Assembly (NCBI GenBank): GCA_017889125.1 | Contig: JAGHER010000039.1 | Span: 1-57,898, forward strand | Source: Lachnospiraceae bacterium | GTDB taxonomy: Bacteria > Bacillota > Clostridia > Lachnospirales > Lachnospiraceae | Direction of reading: 5' to 3' | Length of the DNA stretch: 57,898 bases | Part shown: in pieces, positions 9,114 to 18,358 of the stretch | Numbering within the stretch: position 1 is the stretch's first letter | Layout: every line of letters starts with the position of its first letter | Made by a program: the position numbers and the translations under genes | Notes under the pieces: model-generated | Databases searched by the model: none | Seen by the model: only the letters and a program-made list of their open reading frames with translations | Told to the model about the DNA's origin: nothing

Positions 9114-11009
9114 TTACGAAACGGTTTTGATGATCTGCATACCTGCATCAACCTTTTGATTCGGCATAAATTCGATATCCGGGAAATGATCCCCATTGAG
9201 CAGCATAATCACAACAATATCTGAATATCCCGCCTTTTTTATCTCTTCACGGTTAAATTCCAGAAGCTTCTGTCCGCTTTCCACCTGATCTCCGGTTTTT
9301 ACCTTAGGTGTAAATCCCTTTCCGTTCATGTTTACCGTATCAATGCCCACATGGATCAATATTTCCATACCGTCCTTTGACGTAATGCCCACCGCATGGC
9401 CGGTTTCCGCAACTGTGCTGATTTCACCGGCAAAGGGGGCGGTGATTATTCCTTCCTCCGGTTTTATCCCCACGCCTTTGCCAAGCACACCGGAAGCAAA
9501 GGTTTCATCCGGGATTTCTTCCATCCCGACCATTTCTCCTTTTACGGGAGCCTGAATGACGGGAGCCTGAATGCTTCTCGATTCTGCTGTTTTATTTTCT
9601 GCTTTGTTTTCTGTATGCTTTAAACTCTCTTTCGTCTGCTTCTCTTCCTTCTTTTCAAAGCGCTTAAACAGAATAAATGTCACCATCGCCGTTACGGCAA
9701 TATCCACCGCCAATGCGAGGATAATATTGAAGAAATATCTGGTTGTACCGTCTCCAAGATACATCACCACTGCCGGAAGTCCCGAAGAACCGGTTGCAAA
9801 ACGGTGCGTATGGGTCAGCCCTGCCGTCAGGCCGCCGCAGGCCCCTCCAATCGCGCCGGCAATCAGAGGGTATTTTTTCGGAAGGTTGATGCTGTATAAA
9901 GCAGGCTCCGTGGTTCCCATAAGCCCGGTAATTCCCGCTGAGATGCCGACCTGCTTTGTCGTGTGGTCTTTACTCATCAATCCCACCACAAAAGAGGACG
10001 TTCCCTGACCAACATTGGCACACAGCACTCCCGGTCCAAAAATCCCATCGTATCCCATAGAAGACATCTGCATGGTCCCTAATGGCGCTAATCCATGATG
10101 CAGGCCGAAGATCACCAGCGGCGAATAAAGCCCTCCCATCAGCATGGCTTCCAGCCAGCTAACATTCTCACTTAAAAAGGCAAAAATCGCAGTCATTCCC
10201 GTTCCAAGGTAATCTCCCAGGGGACCTAAAATAGATAATGCCAATGTTCCCATGATGATAAACTCAATCATCGGCACAAATACCAGCCGAATTGATTTGG
10301 GCATGATTTTATTCAGCCATTTTTCAACAGGTGCCTGAATCAGCACAACGAGCACGATCGGGATAACGGAATTCGTATAGCGCACCAAATAAAAGGGAAT
10401 CCCGAAAAAGGATACCGCCTCTCCAGCGCTTACAAGCCCCGTCCATACTGGATGGCACATGATTCCTGCAGTCACTGCCGCAAGAATAGGATTGCATTTC
10501 AATTTCTGTGCGCTTGTATAGGCTAATAAAACCGGCATAAATGCAAAGGTCGCATCGCCGAACATATTCAGCAGTATGTAGGTCTGTCCGCCTGTATCAA
10601 TTAAATGAAAGGCGGAAAGCAGGGCCAGCAGTGCTTTGATCATACCTGCGCCTGCCAGAGCGGGCACGATTGGCGAAAAAATGCTGGAAATAAAGTCTGC
10701 AACAAGGTCAAACAGCTTTTTCTTTTCCGGCAAAGCCTCAGCTGGACGCTCTTTGTTTGGTGTCAGCAGCTTGACCACTTCCTCATAACACTCTGCCACC
10801 TCCATACCGATTACCACCTGGAACATTCCGCCCTGAAGCAAAGCCTTTGCAACCCCGTCCATTTTTGCAACTGCTTCGATATCTGCTTTTTTGTCATCTA
10901 CAAGCTTAAAGCGCAGCCGTGTCTGGCAGTGATGGAGGGAATCAATATTTTCATTACCGCCGACCTTTTCTACAATGTCATGAGCAAGCTGTTCATATTT
11001 TTTACTCAT
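9114..11009 (-). CDS. bglP: PTS beta-glucoside transporter, fused EIIBCA
   Basis: This 631-aa permease takes up and phosphorylates beta-glucosides. The IIB domain is residues ~1-90, with the phospho-accepting Cys in HHCQTRLRF. The IIC membrane domain spans ~100-460, with about ten hydrophobic segments and the signature GLHHGLAPLGTMQ. A charged Lys/Glu-rich linker follows. The IIA domain occupies ~490-631, with the active His in EILIHVGIDTVNMNG. GGAGAAGGAG precedes the ATG. It heads the operon and is probably regulated by the RpiR-family gene upstream. The exact sugar cannot be told from sequence. Confidence 0.95.
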   Translation of the reverse strand: MSKKYEQLAHDIVEKVGGNENIDSLHHCQTRLRFKLVDDKKADIEAVAKMDGVAKALLQGGMFQVVIGMEVAECYEEVVKLLTPNKERPAEALPEKKKLFDLVADFISSIFSPIVPALAGAGMIKALLALLSAFHLIDTGGQTYILLNMFGDATFAFMPVLLAYTSAQKLKCNPILAAVTAGIMCHPVWTGLVSAGEAVSFFGIPFYLVRYTNSVIPIVLVVLIQAPVEKWLNKIMPKSIRLVFVPMIEFIIMGTLALSILGPLGDYLGTGMTAIFAFLSENVSWLEAMLMGGLYSPLVIFGLHHGLAPLGTMQMSSMGYDGIFGPGVLCANVGQGTSSFVVGLMSKDHTTKQVGISAGITGLMGTTEPALYSINLPKKYPLIAGAIGGACGGLTAGLTHTHRFATGSSGLPAVVMYLGDGTTRYFFNIILALAVDIAVTAMVTFILFKRFEKKEEKQTKESLKHTENKAENKTAESRSIQAPVIQAPVKGEMVGMEEIPDETFASGVLGKGVGIKPEEGIITAPFAGEISTVAETGHAVGITSKDGMEILIHVGIDTVNMNGKGFTPKVKTGDQVESGQKLLEFNREEIKKAGYSDIVVIMLLNGDHFPDIEFMPNQKVDAGMQIIKTVS

Positions 11010-11100
11010 TGTCTCCTTCTCCTTTACTCTGGTTTGCTGAGGAAACGCGGATTAAATCAACGCCTCCTGATGAATGAGTTCAGCTCATGTGCACCTGCGC

Positions 11101-11219
11101 TTTACTCTAAAAGTCCTGCCGACGAATAGGCGGCATGTATTCAGGGATGCCCCATGCGCCCGCCAGACTTTCATGGGACGGTGCAACGCCTGCCCGCCGG
11201 GCGCATGTAGGTTTACTCT
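11101..11219. repeat. Dispersed structured repeat, copy 1
   Basis: This 119-bp element is bounded by TTTACTCT at both ends and lies in the 333-bp gap between bglP and the RpiR gene. It contains AATAGGCGGCAT, then TTCAGGGATGCCCCATGCG, and closes with GTAGGTTTAC. Inverted arms CATGCGCCCG (11153-11162) and CGGGCGCATG (11198-11207) can form a 10-bp stem. Copies in the same orientation occur at 22460 and 43929. The rest of the gap (11220-11342) is AT-rich and holds only a weak minus-strand -10 candidate (TATGAT, 11237-11232). Confidence 0.9.
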
Positions 11220-11342
11220 GTTTCATCAGAAATCATAGCTAAATTTTAAATTTTTTTCTACCTGGTCTGTACCGCAGTATTTCACCATCCTCCCCTAAAT
11301 CTTCTCCCAGATAAAACAATATGAAACAGCCTGCCTTGCTTT

Positions 11343-12254
11343 TTATCCCATTGGCTTTCCCGGTTCTTCTGTCTCTTCCCGGATATCTGCATATCGGGAA
11401 TATCGTTTTTCCAAATGCTTTGAAGCATCTATTTTATAGCGCAGATTTTCCCGGTAATTTTTTGCAAAATAACAGGCGTATAAGGTGTTTAAAATCAATG
11501 CGATTGATTCTTCAGTAGAAAAGGTTCCAATTTTTGTATATAATCTCTCTCTTGAAGACATGGACAAAATACAATCGGCATTTCTGCGAAGGAAATTGCT
11601 TCCCAGGCCGGTAATTGCGATAATGGGCACTCCTTTTTCCTGCAGCATGGGGATAAAATTCATTGGCGCCCGGTTCTCATTATTTCCCGAATAGGAGATT
11701 AAAATCGCGCAGTCGCCCTGATGAAGCGTTCTTGCCAGCAGGCCCTGATCCCATCCCGAGGATAATAAGACATTCTTCCCGATGGACATCATTTTTCTGC
11801 GGAACAAATTTCCCAGATAGGTATTCGGCGACTGCCCCAGCAGAGCGATTTGATTCGCTTCGGCCATAAAATTTACTGCTTTATCGATTTCTTTCAAGCT
11901 TAATTGATCGGTGGTATCCAGGATGCTTTCCACCATAAGGCTGCTGATCTTATACACAATATCTTTTGTACTTTCTCCTTCTTCTATGGGGAAATTCGGA
12001 TCGATGTCTGTGTAGTGGCTTTCTTCATAATAGGTGTCATTGAGAAACTTCTCGATGAAGTCTTTCCACCCCTGAAATCCCAGCGCCTTTGCAAAACGGA
12101 CTAAAGATGATTTTGACGTATACGTTTTTTCCGCAATTTCCTGCATGGTATATTTTTTTATGCTGCTTTTCTCTTTTAATAAAAATTCTCCTATAGTACG
12201 TCTGGCATCCGTATGTGAATGGGCCAGCTCTTCGATCTGCTGAAATAAAAGCAT
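11343..12254 (-). CDS. RpiR/MurR family transcriptional regulator
   Basis: This 303-aa regulator has an N-terminal helix-turn-helix (residues ~1-75; YTMQEIAEKTYTSKSSLVRFAKALGFQGWKDF) and a C-terminal SIS sugar-phosphate-binding domain (~120-260; IALLGQSPNTYLGN, CAILISYSGNNENRA). RpiR proteins sense phosphosugars and control nearby catabolic genes, so the bgl operon directly downstream on the same strand is the likely target. Its start codon follows a GGGGG-rich ribosome site. Confidence 0.9.
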   Translation of the reverse strand: MLLFQQIEELAHSHTDARRTIGEFLLKEKSSIKKYTMQEIAEKTYTSKSSLVRFAKALGFQGWKDFIEKFLNDTYYEESHYTDIDPNFPIEEGESTKDIVYKISSLMVESILDTTDQLSLKEIDKAVNFMAEANQIALLGQSPNTYLGNLFRRKMMSIGKNVLLSSGWDQGLLARTLHQGDCAILISYSGNNENRAPMNFIPMLQEKGVPIIAITGLGSNFLRRNADCILSMSSRERLYTKIGTFSTEESIALILNTLYACYFAKNYRENLRYKIDASKHLEKRYSRYADIREETEEPGKPMG

Positions 12255-12305
12255 TTTCCCCCGCCTTTCTGCTGTAAATTTCCATTTGGTTACAATAATT
12301 TCGGT

Positions 12306-12352
12306 AAAAAAATAAGCATATGCAGAAGCAGTCTCCTCCTGAATATGCTTAT
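12306..12352 (-). terminator. Terminator of the araB-like/araD/membrane-protein operon
   Basis: On the minus strand ATAAGCATAT and ATATGCTTAT form a perfect 10-bp stem with a partly paired interior, followed by a T run (12311-12306). It separates the pentose operon from the RpiR gene. Confidence 0.85.
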
Positions 12353-12398
12353 ATTTTAATGGCTTTTGCTTTTTCCATCGGCCGCTATATCACTCCAA

Positions 12399-12773
12399 TT
12401 ACCGGTGAACCGGCCCCTGATACTGATAGCTTCCAAATCCCAGGGGAATCAGCATAATATCCTGGAACATAAATAAAAGGATTGCCATGATGGTGCCGCA
12501 GCCGAATGCCCGCGCCAAGTTCACTGCCTGAATCACCGATACCACCAGGCCTACCAGCGGAATAAAGGTGAGGAAATAAAGCCATCCCGTATCCATAGAA
12601 ATCTTGTACATGCAGTAGCCGCTGTAAAAGGGAATCAGGCTCTTCCAGCCGTCTATTCCCGCCTTCTCAAAGACCTTCCAGCGGCCCACCATACCGATTA
12701 CCCAGCATATAATGCTGACCATCAGGGAAAACATCCCTGAGAGCAGATTCAGCAGTTCATTTGACATTTCCAT
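12399..12773 (-). CDS. Small integral membrane protein, DUF5684-like
   Basis: This 124-aa protein has about four hydrophobic segments and the signature GRWKVFEKAGIDGWKSLIPFY, which I associate with the DUF5684 family of small membrane proteins found beside signal peptidases and metabolic genes. No catalytic residues are apparent. The segment KISMDTGWLYFLTFIPLVGLV matches the usual second half. It lies 29 bp after the araD-like gene and before the operon terminator, so it is co-transcribed, but its role in pentose metabolism is unknown. Confidence 0.75.
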   Translation of the reverse strand: MEMSNELLNLLSGMFSLMVSIICWVIGMVGRWKVFEKAGIDGWKSLIPFYSGYCMYKISMDTGWLYFLTFIPLVGLVVSVIQAVNLARAFGCGTIMAILLFMFQDIMLIPLGFGSYQYQGPVHR

Positions 12774-12802
12774 AATTCTTCCTCCATTTCATCAAGGGTG
12801 CC

Positions 12803-13495
12803 TTACCGCTGTCCATAGTAAGCATTTGGCCCATGCTTCCGCAAGAAATGCTTATCCTGCATACATTGAGGCGTGGTATTGTCTCCGCCGGGATTTAATA
12901 TCTCCGTCAGCAGGTTCATCCGGGCAATCTCCTCCAGCACCACCGCATTGTGCACGGCCTCCGCGCCGTCCTTTCCCCAGGTAAATGGGCCGTGGTTCTT
13001 GCAGAGAACGCCTGGCATGTACCTGGGATTGCGGCCCTTAAAAGTCTCGGCGATCACCAGCCCGGTATTCTTCTCATACCCTTCCTCAATCTCCTCGGCA
13101 GTCAGGTTTCTGGCACAGGGGATCTCCCCGTAGAAATAATCGGCGTGGGTTGTGCCGTAGCAGGGAATTCCCCGCCCAGCCTGGGCCCAGGCCGTGGCGT
13201 AGGTGGAATGGGTATGGACGATTCCGCCGATTTCCGGGAAGGCCTTATAAAGCTCCAGATGGGTAGGTGTATCTGAGGAGGGGCGCAGGCTTCCTTCCAC
13301 CTGGTTTCCCTCTAAATCCATTACCACCATATCTTCCGGACGCATTTTCTCATAATCCACCCCGCTGGGCTTAATCACAAACAGGCCCTTCTCCCGGTCA
13401 ATGCCGCTTACATTTCCCCAGGTGTAGGTCACCAGTCCCCTCCGGGGAAGCTCCATATTTGCCTCGTAAATCTGCTGCTTTAACGCTTCAAGCAT
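12803..13495 (-). CDS. araD: L-ribulose-5-phosphate 4-epimerase
   Basis: This 230-aa class II aldolase/epimerase interconverts L-ribulose-5-P and D-xylulose-5-P. Zinc-binding histidines are visible in [15 protein letters not shown] and [22 protein letters not shown] at the N-terminus and GPNAYYGQ at the C-terminus match AraD. It is the usual length. GGAGG precedes the start. It lies 139 bp after the FGGY kinase. The product feeds the phosphoketolase encoded at 24303. UlaF/SgbE paralogues are hard to exclude without a search. Confidence 0.9.
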   Translation of the reverse strand: MLEALKQQIYEANMELPRRGLVTYTWGNVSGIDREKGLFVIKPSGVDYEKMRPEDMVVMDLEGNQVEGSLRPSSDTPTHLELYKAFPEIGGIVHTHSTYATAWAQAGRGIPCYGTTHADYFYGEIPCARNLTAEEIEEGYEKNTGLVIAETFKGRNPRYMPGVLCKNHGPFTWGKDGAEAVHNAVVLEEIARMNLLTEILNPGGDNTTPQCMQDKHFLRKHGPNAYYGQR

Positions 13496-13634
13496 AGTGA
13501 TTTATCCTCCACATTTGTTTTTGACTGTTTCATGCTGATTTTTGCCTATGTCCTGGGGCCAGACATCTCGCCCCGTCCGCAGCAGCTGCCCCAAAGCATC
13601 CCGCAACTGTCTCCAAAGCATTCACTGCAGCCAC

Positions 13635-15242
13635 TTACAGAACATCCACCGCCGCCTGTTCAATCGGCAGTCCCTTCTTAAACCGCTCCATAAATTCCTC
13701 AAAGCCCTTCACATCCTCCGGCTCAGGCGCTGCCTGCCAGGACTTTGTCTCCGCAAATATGCGGCCGTCCAGATACTCAGCCAGGCTTTCCCCTTCCTCT
13801 CGCTCCAGCATATAAGCGGCCAGAAGGGCAATGCCCCAGGCGCCGCCCTGTCCTGCCGTCTCCAGCACCGACACCGGCACACCGGCCGCAGCCGTCATCA
13901 TCCGAAGGCCCACATCCCGGGTCTTAAAGAGACCGCCGTGGCCGGAAAGCAGCTCCAGCTTTACCCCTTCCTCCTCAAAGAGGATGTCAAGGCCAGTCTT
14001 TAAGGTGGCCAGGGCCGCGTACAGATTGGTGCGCATAAAGTTTGCCAGGTTAAACCGGCTGTCCGGCCGCCGCACAAACAATGGCCTTCCCTCAGAAAAG
14101 CCGGTGATGTGCTCTCCGGAAAGGTAATTGCAGGCCAGCAGCCCGCCGCCGTCCGGATCCCCCTCCAAGGCCTTCCGGTACAGCAGGCCAAAGAGCGTAT
14201 TGTCATCCATCTCCATACCGGCACTGCGGGCAAATTCACGGAAAAGGCCCACCCAGGCATTTAAGTCAGAGGTACAGTTGTTGCAGTGAACCATGGCCAC
14301 AGGGCTTCCGTCCGGCGTGGTCACCAGATCCAGCTCCGGATGCACCTTCTTCAAAGGCTCCTCCAGCACAACCATGGCAAAAATGCTTGTTCCGGCAGAC
14401 ACATTTCCCGTGCGCACCCGGACGCTGTTGGTGGCCGTCATGCCGGTGCCTGCGTCTCCCTCCGGCGGGCACATGGGAATCCCGCTCGTTAAGTTCCCGC
14501 TCACGTCCAAAAGGGCTGCCCCCTCCTCCGTAAGGCGCCCGGCGTCCTCACCGGCAGTCAGCGCCTGGGGCAGGATCTCCTCCAGCTTCCAGGGAAGGCC
14601 TTCCCCGGCAGTCAGCTCATTAAATATCGCTATCCGCTTCCGGTCGAAATCCTTCTTCTCCGGATCCACCGGGAACATACCGGCCACATCGCCCATTCCC
14701 AGCACTCTCCGGCCCGTAAGCTTCCAGTGCACGTACCCTTCCAGGGTAATCAGATAATCAATCTCCTTGATATGGGGCTCCTTATTGAGAATGGCCTGGT
14801 ACAGATGAGCAATGCTCCACCGCTGGGGAATAGGGTAATCGAAGGCTTCCGTAAGCTTCTCTGCCGCTTTCTCCGTGATGGTATTTCTCCAGGTGCGGAA
14901 GGGAACCAAAAGTTCGCCCCCTTTGTCAAATACCATGTAGCCGTGCATCATGGCGCTGATGCCGATGGCTCCCAGGGAATGAAGCTCCTCCCCGTACTTT
15001 TCCTGCACATCCTGCCGAAGCTTCTGGTAGGCGTCCTGGAGGCCTGTCCAGATAGCCTCCAGAGAGTATGTCCAGATCCCATCCACCAGCTGATTTTCCC
15101 ATCCGTGGCTTCCGGAAGCCACCGGCATGTGGTCCTCCCCGATCAGAACCGCTTTGATGGTGGTGGAGCCCAGCTCAATTCCAAGGACTGCTTTTCCTTC
15201 CCGTATCGTCCGTTTTATCTCTTCCTGTGATGCTTTTCCCAT
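13635..15242 (-). CDS. FGGY-family carbohydrate kinase, probably ribulokinase-like
   Basis: This 535-aa FGGY kinase has the N-terminal phosphate loop [15 protein letters not shown] and the C-terminal ATP-site segment [18 protein letters not shown]. The family phosphorylates ketopentoses or related sugars; next to araD the likely product is L-ribulose-5-P. No araA is in the window. I chose the ATG at 15242 because GGAGAGGAA sits 8 bp upstream; an ATG six codons earlier, with a weaker AAGGAT site, is also possible. Substrate assignment is contextual; xylulokinase is the main alternative. Confidence 0.85.
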   Translation of the reverse strand: MGKASQEEIKRTIREGKAVLGIELGSTTIKAVLIGEDHMPVASGSHGWENQLVDGIWTYSLEAIWTGLQDAYQKLRQDVQEKYGEELHSLGAIGISAMMHGYMVFDKGGELLVPFRTWRNTITEKAAEKLTEAFDYPIPQRWSIAHLYQAILNKEPHIKEIDYLITLEGYVHWKLTGRRVLGMGDVAGMFPVDPEKKDFDRKRIAIFNELTAGEGLPWKLEEILPQALTAGEDAGRLTEEGAALLDVSGNLTSGIPMCPPEGDAGTGMTATNSVRVRTGNVSAGTSIFAMVVLEEPLKKVHPELDLVTTPDGSPVAMVHCNNCTSDLNAWVGLFREFARSAGMEMDDNTLFGLLYRKALEGDPDGGGLLACNYLSGEHITGFSEGRPLFVRRPDSRFNLANFMRTNLYAALATLKTGLDILFEEEGVKLELLSGHGGLFKTRDVGLRMMTAAAGVPVSVLETAGQGGAWGIALLAAYMLEREEGESLAEYLDGRIFAETKSWQAAPEPEDVKGFEEFMERFKKGLPIEQAAVDVL

Positions 15243-15273
15243 TCGATTCTTCCTCTCCATTCATTCGTAATCC

Positions 15274-15375
15274 TTATGCTTTGTGCCTTCATGTCCTGGT
15301 CTTCAGTGCTCCGGGCCTTCATGTCCTGGTCTTTTATGTTTCGGACCTTCATGCCTCGGCTCCTTATGCTCTGGC
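15274..15375. repeat. 30-bp tandem repeat in the kinase leader
   Basis: Three units begin at 15274, 15304 and 15334, with a partial fourth. The first two share GCCTTCATGTCCTGGTCTT exactly (15285 and 15315); the third is diverged. The array lies between the promoter at 15469-15497 and the kinase start, so it would be transcribed in the 5' leader. Confidence 0.8.
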
Positions 15376-15468
15376 CCTCTGTTCACGGCGTTTCCATTGT
15401 AAGATCCTATGCTGATCCCATGCTTCACCGGTGACATCCAAAAGCCCCAGATATTGCCATATGCCCAC

Positions 15469-15497
15469 ATTATAGCGCACTATAGCCGCCTTTGCAA
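15469..15497 (-). promoter_or_regulatory. Promoter candidate for the kinase-araD operon
   Basis: On the minus strand TTGCAA (15497-15492) and TATAAT (15474-15469) are 17 bp apart. It lies downstream of the terminator at 15558-15611, giving the pentose operon its own transcription start. Confidence 0.7.
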
Positions 15498-15557
15498 TTG
15501 TTAAAATCAGGCACGAATAACTTCTTTTCCTTCCGCTTCTGCAAAACTGCTTCTGAC

Positions 15558-15611
15558 GCAAAAATAGGACTAAAGCGCCATCCGTTTACCAGATTTTGCT
15601 TTAATCCTATT
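15558..15611 (-). terminator. Terminator of the patB-nhaC-enolase-gntP-nhaC operon
   Basis: On the minus strand AATAGGATTAAAGC pairs with GCTTTAGTCCTATT over 14 positions (one G-T), followed by a short T run. It lies 45 bp past the last gene of the operon. Confidence 0.82.
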
Positions 15612-15655
15612 AATATTGGGGGCAAAAAGCATTTTATTTTAATCTTATATCTCTC

Positions 15656-16984
15656 TCATTGGGTCACTTTCTTTTTGCGTGCTTTTAAAGGGACAAACTG
15701 GATCATAATCATACACCCCAGAACAAGAAACAATGGATAAAATTGATAGCGGATAATATCCAAATATGTACATCCCATTGCTTCTTGAACCATCATTGCT
15801 CCGGTGCCATGAGGCACAATCATAACGGCAATGCATGCCCCAATATCCAGCAGTGCAGCCAATCTTTCCGGTGGAATTTGATAGCGCTCACCAAGCTCTT
15901 TTGCAATAGGGGCTAAAATCATGATGGCCATTACATTATTGACAATAACAGCACAGAGAACTAATGATAATGCTCCAATGATGTATTCACAGCTTTTATT
16001 TCCTCGAATCGCTTTCGTTACTGTATGGACTAACCAGTCAATGCCTCCATAATTGCGGATTAAACCAACTAATCCGGAAATCATGGATGCAAATACTGCC
16101 AGCCAAAACATACTCTCCATGCCTGTACTGAGGGCCTGGGTCCATTCAAAAAAGCCGCAGTTTCCCGTTGCAATACCAATCACGCCGGAAAGGGCAATGC
16201 TGATCGACAAAACGAGAATGACATCAAGTCCAAATAATGCTAAAACCAGCGCGGCAAGATAAGGCAGAATGGTGATAAGCTGATAGGCTCCATATTCGAT
16301 TGCCTGCCCGCCCGCGTTGGCGCTCAGCATGGCATATAATAATATGGTAATAATCATTGCGATCAAAGCCAGCAGCCCATTGACTTTAAATTTTGATTTC
16401 ATATCTGCGCCCACACCTCGTACAGCACAGATCGTTGTGCTCGCAATCATGGAAAGATTATCTCCAAAATATGCGCCGGTAATCACAGCAGCGCCAGTCA
16501 TACCGGGATTTAGATTCGCTTCAGAAGCTAACGCAGCAGCCACAGGAATCATCGTAGCCAGTGTTCCCATCGAGGTTCCAATACAGGTGGAAATAATGGC
16601 GCAGATTGCAAAGATGCCAGGGATTAAAAACGAATTGGGAATCAAGGAAATACCCAAGTTCACAACAGAAGCTTCCCCTCCACAGACCGCGCAGGTTTTG
16701 GCAAAACCGCCAGCCAGCATAACCATTAAACCAAGCTGAATGACGCCAGAACGGCCTGCATCTTTACAGTAGATCTCTACTTTTTCTCCAAATTTCTGTT
16801 TAGGTTCAAAACAAAGGATAGCCACTAAAATGGCAAACATAATTGCAACATATCGGCTCATTTTCCAAAATGGATCTTCTGTACCCAGGATGGTAAATAC
16901 AATTCCGCAGCCAACATATAAAACCAAAAACAGCAGCAGGGGAAATAGTGCTTTCATCCCATAATCCGTTTGCTCTTTTTCCAT
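15656..16984 (-). CDS. NhaC-family antiporter/carrier, copy 1
   Basis: This 442-aa polytopic membrane protein has 10-12 hydrophobic segments and family-typical stretches such as CTGTSMGTLATMIPVA-like ISTCIGTSMGTLATMIP, AYFGDNLSMIASTT and VIVNNVMAIMILAPIA. NhaC relatives exchange Na+ for H+ or for organic acids (MleN type). The start at 16984 follows AAAAGGAGAAGAG; the open frame runs 25 codons further upstream without a ribosome site. It is the last gene of the operon and is closely similar to the product at 19682-21013. In this catabolic setting a carboxylate or amino-acid exchange role is as likely as pure Na+/H+ exchange. Confidence 0.85.
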   Translation of the reverse strand: MEKEQTDYGMKALFPLLLFLVLYVGCGIVFTILGTEDPFWKMSRYVAIMFAILVAILCFEPKQKFGEKVEIYCKDAGRSGVIQLGLMVMLAGGFAKTCAVCGGEASVVNLGISLIPNSFLIPGIFAICAIISTCIGTSMGTLATMIPVAAALASEANLNPGMTGAAVITGAYFGDNLSMIASTTICAVRGVGADMKSKFKVNGLLALIAMIITILLYAMLSANAGGQAIEYGAYQLITILPYLAALVLALFGLDVILVLSISIALSGVIGIATGNCGFFEWTQALSTGMESMFWLAVFASMISGLVGLIRNYGGIDWLVHTVTKAIRGNKSCEYIIGALSLVLCAVIVNNVMAIMILAPIAKELGERYQIPPERLAALLDIGACIAVMIVPHGTGAMMVQEAMGCTYLDIIRYQFYPLFLVLGCMIMIQFVPLKARKKKVTQ

Positions 16985-17059
16985 AATCTCTTCTCCTTTT
17001 CTTGTTATGTGTACAAAATCCTGCCAATAAATGAACGATGGATTATCCGCTAATCCCAA

Positions 17060-18346
17060 TCAGCCATACAGCACAATGCCCATCGCCGCCGCAAGCGCCA
17101 AACACAGCGCGCCATTGAGTACGGTGGAAATAAAGATATATTTATAGGACTGCCCGGCCGTATACCCGCAGGTATCCATAATGGTAATCAGCATTCCATT
17201 ATGGGGCAGACAGCTGAAGGCCGCCGTAGCGATGGCAGCAATCCGATGAAGGAGCTGCGGATCCATGCCCATCTCCAGGTACTGGCCGGAAAGAAGGCTC
17301 ATGGCCACATCGCAGCCGCCTCCGCCATTGCCCGTAAGAAGGCCCGCAAAGGATGAGGCAATGGCCAGAAGCACCGCCGGATGAAAAGGAAGGGAGGCGA
17401 TAGCATCCAGGATAATCTTAGCCCCGGAGCAGGCCAGCACGGCTCCGCCGAAGCCCACAGACGCCGCCGTAGTCACCATGGCCCCGCCTACATTCTTCAC
17501 CCCATCATTAATCACCTTTAATTTATTGGGGATATTTTTCCATCCAATAACCAGCGCCAGTCCGCAGGCGCAAAGCACCGCGTAGGAAAGATCCATGCCG
17601 AAGCCATTAATCAGCAGGATAATCAGGATAAGAGGGAGGGCGGAAAGCCAGGGCGCAATCCCTCCATCCCGCTCAAAGCGCCGAATTTTCTCCAAGATCC
17701 GCTCATCGGCCTCAAAATGCTCTCCCCGCTTTTTTGCCCCGGCAAATTCCCAGCGGAAATACAGGTACAAAAATGCAGCGCAGAAAAGAGAGCAGACGAT
17801 CCCCACAGGAAACGCCGCCATAGGCGACGTCCCCATATACTGTCCGGAAATAATGTTATTCAGCTGCGCCCCGCCCGGAAGCATGGACAGGGGAAAGGTG
17901 CAGGAGCTGGCCATAATACAGGCTGGGATATATTTTCCAGGCAAATCGGCCTTTTGAAAGGTCACCAGAAATATGGGATAAACCGTAAAGACAATGACAA
18001 ACACACTGACGCCGCCGTAGGAAAGAAGGGCCGTGGCCAGCATGGCTCCGTACACTGCCCCCCTGTCTCCAAAGATTTTCCCAATCATCTTGGAAAAGGT
18101 GGCTGCCAAGAGGGTCTCCTCCATGATTTTTCCAAAAAGCGCATTGGTGACAAAGACCATAAAGTATTTTCGGATAAAGTCTGCCAGGGAAAAGGCATAA
18201 TGCTCCATCACCAGCTCCGTATAGCCGATATCATTGGTCAGGGCCAGAATCAGCGCGGAAATCAGTGCCGCCGGAATCAGGCTGACCCGTTTATAAATCA
18301 ACAGGATCAGCACCGTAACTGCAGCCAAAACACCTGCAAGATTCAT
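17060..18346 (-). CDS. GntP-type gluconate/organic-acid:H+ symporter
   Basis: This 428-aa membrane protein has 11-12 hydrophobic segments and sequence typical of the GntP/ion-transporter superfamily: SYGGVSVFVIVFTVYPI, GGAQLNNIISGQYMGTSP, and the C-terminal TGNGGGGCDVAMSLL and LPHNGMLITIMDTCGY. Members import gluconate, other sugar acids or hydroxy-acids. It lies 12 bp downstream of the enolase-superfamily dehydratase, so it probably supplies that enzyme's acid substrate. The ribosome site is weak (AGGACGG), consistent with coupling. Confidence 0.85.
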   Translation of the reverse strand: MNLAGVLAAVTVLILLIYKRVSLIPAALISALILALTNDIGYTELVMEHYAFSLADFIRKYFMVFVTNALFGKIMEETLLAATFSKMIGKIFGDRGAVYGAMLATALLSYGGVSVFVIVFTVYPIFLVTFQKADLPGKYIPACIMASSCTFPLSMLPGGAQLNNIISGQYMGTSPMAAFPVGIVCSLFCAAFLYLYFRWEFAGAKKRGEHFEADERILEKIRRFERDGGIAPWLSALPLILIILLINGFGMDLSYAVLCACGLALVIGWKNIPNKLKVINDGVKNVGGAMVTTAASVGFGGAVLACSGAKIILDAIASLPFHPAVLLAIASSFAGLLTGNGGGGCDVAMSLLSGQYLEMGMDPQLLHRIAAIATAAFSCLPHNGMLITIMDTCGYTAGQSYKYIFISTVLNGALCLALAAAMGIVLYG

Positions 18347-18358
18347 ACCATCACCGTC

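Noticed and set aside
11101-11219. TTTACTCT ends as target-site duplications of a transposon
   Set aside because: The same or nearly the same bases end all three copies at unrelated sites, so they are part of the element.
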